DNA of 64,000 nt from Epiperipatus broadwayi (taxonomy: Eukaryota > Onychophora > Udeonychophora > Euonychophora > Peripatidae), in contig JAQFVV010000021.1 of assembly GCA_028023455.1 (NCBI GenBank), positions 2,718,351 through 2,782,350 of the forward strand. The letters run 5' to 3'. The position numbers were made by a program, and so were the translations under genes. The number at the start of each line of letters is the position of its first letter. Positions within the stretch are counted from its first letter, which is position 1. The notes beneath the pieces are model-generated. The model was not told where the DNA came from. It saw nothing but the letters and a program-made list of their open reading frames with translations, and did no database searches. Positions 57,991 to 64,000 of this stretch are shown in pieces.

Positions 57991-59455
57991 TTTGTAAATA
58001 CAATCTAATTAAGTCATGCGATGTATGATTTTATTTTCCTTACTATTATTGTTCTTTGTAGTGCTAATTTTAAAATATGATGTTAACCAATGGCTCTTTA
58101 TTAGAATCATCTAAACACCTACAAGATATTAATTTTAACATACAAATCAATATATTCTCAGATGTAATCAAAAGTTCTATCCACACTGCACCAAAGCAAT
58201 GGCAACATTTTTATAATTAGCTCACTGTAATATAGCTTATTTTAAAGTGCAAAAATCATTAGGATGCGTAATTACAATTCACATTGTATTTAAACCAAAA
58301 AAATGGAATATTAAACATGCCATACAAAGCAAGAAGAATTTTATGAGCAACTTTAATGACATTATATTTAATAAATGATAATCAAAATGAAAAGTATGAT
58401 CATTTTGAAATGTATTCTATTGCTTGAAAAGCCATTGTAATAAAGATTTCTATCTGTAAATTGTCTATGTTTTATAATATACATCAAGATTCAGATAAAA
58501 GAGTATGATTGGCTAGCTCTTTTAAGATGGAAAAGTATAATTGGCCACCTTTTTTATAAAGTGAGAATATGATTGGCTATGTCTTGGAATGAAATGTAAA
58601 TGGCTATCAATCTTATCACTATTATACATTTTGTTTTTAATGTGAAAACTTTACTTCAATGTATATTTCATTTTGTAAAAGCTCTATGACTACTACTATT
58701 ATTTTTATTACTAATACTAGTTCTTCTTTCTTTTTTCTTTATCTTCCTCATTCTTTGTTGACTATTTTTTCTGCTCCATCCACCTCTTTTTCTTTTTTAT
58801 GCTCCTTCTTCTTTTTGTTCTTCTTCCTTCTTCTTTTTCTTCTTCTTATTATTATTATTTGGAAGTGCATCAGATTAATAATTCTCTAACAAAATTCATC
58901 ATCATATGAGTTTTCAAAAGAGTGCATATATGCAGTATGCCTCTGTGAAAAGATAACTGGTTTTCTCTTTGGATTGTTTTCAGTGCCATATTTGAATTAA
59001 TACATGTCTTACATAGTGATATATTTTAGTGATTCATCACAAACATTTTAAGATGTTACCATGTTACAATCATTAGTTATAACATGACATGTGACAGAAT
59101 ATTTCATACCATATACAACATGCGAACACTAAATTTTGTTCTAAATTAGGCAAAAAATTACCACTGAAATGATTGAAAATTATTCAAATTCTGTATGGCA
59201 GTGAACTTATAAGTCATATGAATCTTTTCCAATTGGTGTTTAAGATTTCATGATGGAAGAAAGAACCCTGAAGCTGATCTATCAAAGAACAAAACACATT
59301 CTCACAGAATCTTAAAACATTTTTGGTGAACAGTTAAACTATTTTATTATGTAACAAATGTGGTGGTTCATCAGTGTCATTACAGACAGTTTGAAGAAAG
59401 AACTAGTCAGTTCTGATAGAGGACAAATTTTGAAGAAGATTCATTAATATGATGC
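57991..59455. other. AT-rich DNA; short ATTGGC repeats and a pyrimidine tract
   Basis: 58500-58615 holds three or four imperfect units around GTATGATTGGCTA, GTATAATTGGCCACC, ATATGATTGGCTATG and AAATGGCTATC. 58715-58858 is an almost pure pyrimidine (CTT-rich) run, and the 76-codon frame over it is a composition artefact. Confidence 0.65.
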
Positions 59456-59459
59456 ACTT

Positions 59460-60230
59460 ACAAACTATTCTATTTAGTAATATAATAATCAATTGGTTTG
59501 TTAGTAGGAACATGACATTCAAAAAGTGACATGTTGAGACTTAATCCAGATACATTTAGGTTTTAAATAAACCATTGCACTCAATAATGTTGGTTATAAT
59601 TAATAGTTAGTTACTTGGGGGGCATTTGACATTCAAGCATTAGAAGTGAAAGAGTGACTTTTGAATCAAAAATTGTTAGATCTTCAGTTTCTAACATTGC
59701 ATTTAATCCCATGGAGAATAATTAAGCAGTTAGTGGTTATGTGGTGTTAAACCATTAGAAGTGGTAGAGTGAGCTTTGATCCAAAAACTATTAACTCTTG
59801 AGCTTTGATTCAAAAACTATTAACTATTAACTCTTGAGCCTATTATTTTACCATTGCATTTCATCATACAAGAAAATAATTGAATAGTAAAGTTCTTTGG
59901 GAGATCATGCAATGTTTAATCATTAGAAGAGATAGAATGAGGTTTGACTCACAAATTATTAGCCTTTGTTGTCCATCATTCTACCATTGTATTTCATCAC
60001 AAAAAAATAATTGAATGATTAATTACTGGGGAGGTCATGTGATGTTCAAACATCAAAAATAACAAGATGAGTTTTGATCTTTAGCTATGAAGTCCATTGT
60101 ATTATATTCAGTCAAGTAGGAAATAATTAAATGATTAGTTATCTGAAGATCTGTGGCTTATAAACATCAGAAAAGTCAAATTGAGCCTTGATCAAAAAAG
60201 TTTTAGGCTTCACGTTTGTTTAACACTGTT
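59460..60230. repeat. Diverged tandem repeat, about 125-bp unit, 5-6 copies
   Basis: Successive copies of a unit with AATAATTGAATGATTAGTTA, GGTCATGTGATGTTCAA, ACATTAGAAG, GAGCTTTGAT and ACCATTGCATTTCATCA start near 59597, 59715, 59870, 60008 and 60119. An older copy may lie at 59470-59590. One copy has an internal duplication of TTCAAAAACTATTAACT. There is no coding capacity. Confidence 0.75.
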
Positions 60231-61810
60231 CTCTACTACATTCTTAAAGTTTCTGTAACAAAACTAATTGAATGTTGCCAAAAGTAGACAGATGTAACAA
60301 ATTTCTTTCACTTGTACTCACTATCATTATGATTTTATTTTTAATGTATTTATTATTCATATTTGCAATAGGAGTCACATCTTGATAATTGATGAAAAGT
60401 TTATCAAAGTCAGTGTTAAATTAATACTGTGGATATTTCCAATGTTATGGCTGATAATCAGTTATTTTGGTTTCATCTTATAGAATTTTTGATCTGTTCT
60501 TTTTGCTTCTGCTATATATAGAATTTCTTTTTTTCTATTACTTTTACTGATTCAATGGAAAATGATAAAGAAAATCAATTGATAAGTTTCACTTTATTTG
60601 CACTTTTAGGGTGCAAAAATGTTTCCTACATCAAGCCATTTGTCAAATCAGTGAATTCAAGTTTGCTTATGATGCTTTCATTTTCACTTTTCTAATTACT
60701 GCACAAATCACTAGCCACATTTACACTGTAATACCTTATATTTCAATAAGAATTTTATTGAAATATGCAAAGTTTTATACATATTAGCAGTAAAAAAGAT
60801 ATGGCAGATTAACTTTGCATCTGTACAGTCAATGCACTAAGGATATATTCACTGAATACGAAGGTAGGTACTTTTTTGTGGGAGAGAAATTAAAAATTGT
60901 TCCAGTGTCCAAAATGGAGGGAACCATTTATAAATTTACCTGACTCAAATCTGATTGTATAATTTGATAGAAACCAATTTTTGATTATGATTTCTTATTG
61001 ACTTAAGCTTATTAATGATGATATTTGAATACCTTTGTAAAAATTAGCTTTATATAAATGTACTATAATATCTTCTCTTCACTTATATTGTATTTTTTAC
61101 AAGATTAAACATGAGATTTTATTTAAAATAATTTTTAATAATGTTTTTGTGATGCAAAAAACTATTAGAATATATGAGCATTTTCTCTCATTGTTTAAGC
61201 CAACAATAGATGCCACTAGATTAAAGGAAATAAAATTGATTACTATTGTTAAATCAAATGTTTAATAAAATTAGAGAATAATGTGTTTCTTTGATTGATA
61301 TACACTTTAACCATTTCACAAAATTATGACATTAAAGGAAGGATTGTTTTATAGGATTCCAAGTAATTTATTTTTCCAGATCCAACAGAAAAGCCAACTG
61401 GATTTGTTCTTCTTAGTCATAACCTCAATATCATCAGCAGATGAAGAACTCTTTATGGTTATTGAGCTCACTTTCTTCATAAATATTGACCTATGTAGAT
61501 GTAGGTAAACACCAACCATATAACATATAGGTAATTATTGTCAAATCCATGTCTACAATGGAGAATTGAAGAATTTCATAAAGCTATCCATGAATCTATC
61601 TTTTGGTTCCTTTATGATATTTTATGTATAGTTAAGCAGCCTAATAAAAGCAATCTCTATACTGAATAAAGAAATAAACTATGATTATAATCTCTAACAA
61701 CAGTAATTAATTGTCAGAGATATTTGATTCATTATAAGGCACTAATAATAAAAATTCAATATTGTCTAAATATCAAGCTATGTCTATCTTGCATGGATAT
61801 ATATATATAT
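60231..61810. other. AT-rich DNA, no gene seen
   Basis: The frame at 61326-61508 is unrecognised. A TA run occurs near 61798-61810. Confidence 0.45.
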
Positions 61811-63868
61811 ATTTTAACGATCGGGGAAGGAGACTTACGTAAACTGCACTACAGGGCGCCATCTAGGCATTTGAACCTAGAAAATTTATAAAGTAGGCAG
61901 ATACGTAAGTCAAAAAAAAAAAATTTTTTTTTTTTTTAAATTTTGATTCCGGTCGTTAGCCCATGTCACTAGCTCAGTGGAATAGCAGAGATTTAATAAG
62001 ATAATCTAAGAGTATATATAAAAAAAAAGGAATAAAATAAGCCACTGCCAGTAATTAACACACAAACATTTATTTATTTCACATATATATAAGATTTAAA
62101 ATTATTTTAGTATTAGTTTTACATTTTAACATTTAACATTATTTTTAACTTTACTTTAGATTTTTGACTTTAATTTACATTTAATTACTATTATATTCTA
62201 ATTTTACATTTTAATTAAGTTCGCACAGATGGGATTATAAAAGCTTGTTATAATAAGTTGCTATAGATCGGTTACATAGATTACACGGTTAAAAACATTC
62301 CAAAGTAAACATAAGCGATCAAAATATAAATTTATTGATTACTGACAATTGCGGAGGGAAATTTATATGTAACCCAATAGTATTCACCATAAGATACTTG
62401 CATTGTCACCAATAACTTAAAAGACATCCGAATAAATACATTTTAGATACTCACCGTAAGGTATCATTATTTATCGAATGTCTATATATATTTTGATCAA
62501 ATATGAAAATGCAAAACATAGTTAACCGATAAACAATCCATGCAAGCATCTATAAACAACTTAAATTTAATGCATTTTTATTTAGGGTCGAGCATTTATA
62601 TAATTTAACTTATCGGAAAACAGAAATCATAATAAAACTTAAAGAACAAAAAAAGTAAATAAATAAATGGAAATGATTTTAAATATATATAAAAAAAAGA
62701 AATACATCAAATAACATTATTAATAATTAAATTGGTCAGATAGGATAAGATTGCAATCATTTAACTCTGGAAAGTTTAATTTAATGTTCATTTTTTTATA
62801 AAGTTCTTACGGTTTAAAATGTTCATCTTTTACAGTTGCCTGCCATGAACGTGAATTCCCACGCCGTCCTAAAATTGGTATTCTGTTGCCGTTGTTTTAT
62901 TTATTCATTCGGAGGCTTTTTAATTTAGTTGGTCCTCAATGTAGGAAACGATAGTTCATTTCTCCCTTCTTTAACAGCTGAAAGAATTGACAGACGCACT
63001 GTCAATTCTTTCAACCTCCGTACTACTACATATAGTCACATCGTAATAATCAATTTCCAGTCACTGATTAATAATTTCCAAATTTTCCTTTTATATTAAT
63101 GTGAAGGATTGAATTTACATTACGTCACCGATGCGATGGTCCTTTCGCTGCGGTCCGATTCCATAGGGATTTCTTCTTATTTGCTAACAGTTTTTATTGT
63201 TTACTTATCTGACCGGTGTTTTTACATTTAAATGCCGAAGGCTGGTTTACATTTAACTAATTAACAATCATTTCCATTTCTGATTAATTAACCTGTTTTC
63301 CAAATCAAAAATATATTTAAAGATAAATTTAAAGATATAATTTCATCTCCAAATCTTTTTAAAATTTAGTTTTAAAATACTTTTTCTTTAATAAAGTTTT
63401 ATTTTAATAATTTTTCATTATCTGTGCGATTTAATATATAAGAGTTTAAGATGATATTTACTTTCCATTTTTAATTCTTAAAGAAAATTTTTAAATGCGA
63501 ACTTTTTAATTTACTTTCATGTTTAATAAATAAAAAAAAAAAACAACAATGTAACGAACGTCTGTGCTCGTTACATATCAGTAAAGTTACTTAAAAAAAA
63601 ATGATCAAAAAAAAAAAAAATTTTACTTAGGGTTAGTAATTACGGTACACGATTGACGAAGACATTTACAAACATCCGGTTAATAATTTTACAAAAGGAC
63701 TATTATATCTTAATAATTTTAACTTTTTACGAAACTCTTAGTTTGTTTTTTTTTTTTTTATTATAGGAAAACTCCCTCTCCCCTCTTTAAAATAATTAAT
63801 TGTAACTTTCAAATTCTTTTTTCCGAAAGATTTTGATAATAATTTTTATCCAAAATTATTTTATATAC
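61811..63868. other. Less AT-rich region with short perfect hairpins
   Basis: Starts with GACTTACGT...ACGTAAGTC inverted about the GGGCGCCATCTAGG patch. A CACTAGCTCAGTGGAATAGC (A-box-like) occurs near 61967. A 15-bp perfect stem TGAAAGAATTGACAG lies at 62979-62993/62999-63013. TGTAACGA at 63550 pairs with TCGTTACA at 63568. CG-rich patches lie at 62845-62875 and 63120-63165. It may be the leader or terminal repeat of an LTR element, or 5' DNA of the gene starting at 63869, but neither is proven. Confidence 0.35.
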
Positions 63869-64000
63869 ATGTGCCAATTTGGCATTGGCACATTACACAA
63901 TGTTCCCAGCGAGGAACAAAATAAAACCGAAACTAGTGAAATAGAAAAGGTCCCCAGTGAAGAAAAAATAGAAATTCAAGCGGAAGAAGTAGAGAATGCG
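63869..64000 (+). CDS. Partial ORF open to the window edge, acidic N-terminus
   Basis: 44 codons without a stop from ATG at 63869 to the edge. The protein begins MCQFGIGTLHNVPSEEQNKT and continues very acidic (ETSEIEKVPSEEKIEI...), with VPSEE repeated about 18 residues apart. Its base composition is much richer in G and C than the surroundings, which argues for real coding. The ATG lies in a small palindrome (TGTGCCAAT/ATTGGCACA) and has a poor start context, so the true start may be elsewhere. It could be a host gene exon or the gag-like start of an LTR element. No domain is recognisable. Confidence 0.4.
   Translation, partial: MCQFGIGTLHNVPSEEQNKTETSEIEKVPSEEKIEIQAEEVENA

Overview
The window looks like gene-poor, transposon-rich nuclear DNA of an invertebrate animal. 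It is strongly A+T-rich (about 70-75% by eye), is full of AT, AAT, GATA and GATG microsatellites, and carries decayed animal retroelements (RTE-type and jockey/I-type LINEs, Penelope-like elements) and pogo/Tigger-like DNA transposons. I cannot name the species from sequence alone. I found no intact host gene, rRNA or functional tRNA. The only open frame that might belong to a real gene or an intact element runs off the right edge (63869-64000).

Layout. 1-4000: a decayed RTE LINE on the minus strand, broken up by hairpin-type insertions. 4559-5575: inverted and tandem copies of a roughly 475-bp repeat (family A) that carries a hammerhead-ribozyme core. 9165-12080: a giant inverted duplication of a Penelope-like element (PLE) end with its GIY-YIG domain, interrupted by a LINE fragment and a 221-bp hairpin element. 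12946-14770: trinucleotide arrays beside a dead LINE RT. 19385-22980: another inverted family A pair, a Tigger-like element with TA target duplications, and an RTE LINE split by a family B hairpin element. 24706-27847: hairpin element F1 and family A copies, one complete with an 11-bp target-site duplication (TSD). 28342-31194: a nearly complete PLE (RT plus GIY-YIG) enclosed by long inverted arms and flanked by a 10-bp direct repeat. 32226-36140: F2, a B relative and an intact hammerhead core at 36003-36044. 38636-39536: a pogo/Tigger relic. 39946-42731: about 0.9 kb of GATA/GATG repeats, a 0.7-kb foldback, and a perfect 161-bp palindrome coupled to 141-bp direct repeats that carry a second intact hammerhead core (family C). 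43000-55980 is almost featureless AT-rich DNA. 55976-56336 is another family B hairpin, 59460-60230 a ~125-bp tandem repeat. 61810-64000 is less AT-rich, has short perfect hairpins and ends in the partial ORF.

How the parts may fit together. Several unrelated-looking short elements (B, F, G) share one plan: a near-perfect hairpin, a short unpaired tail on one side, and an 8-13 bp TSD. The coding PLE here has the same plan: inverted arms, a one-sided 28-nt tail and a 10-bp TSD. Families A and C carry hammerhead cores, and B and H carry hammerhead-like relics. PLEs and small retrozymes with hammerhead motifs are known in animals. My inference is that this window records a group of non-autonomous, partly ribozyme-bearing hairpin retroelements mobilised by PLE machinery. 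The paralogous arm of the inverted PLE even supplies a natural empty site for one of them (G).
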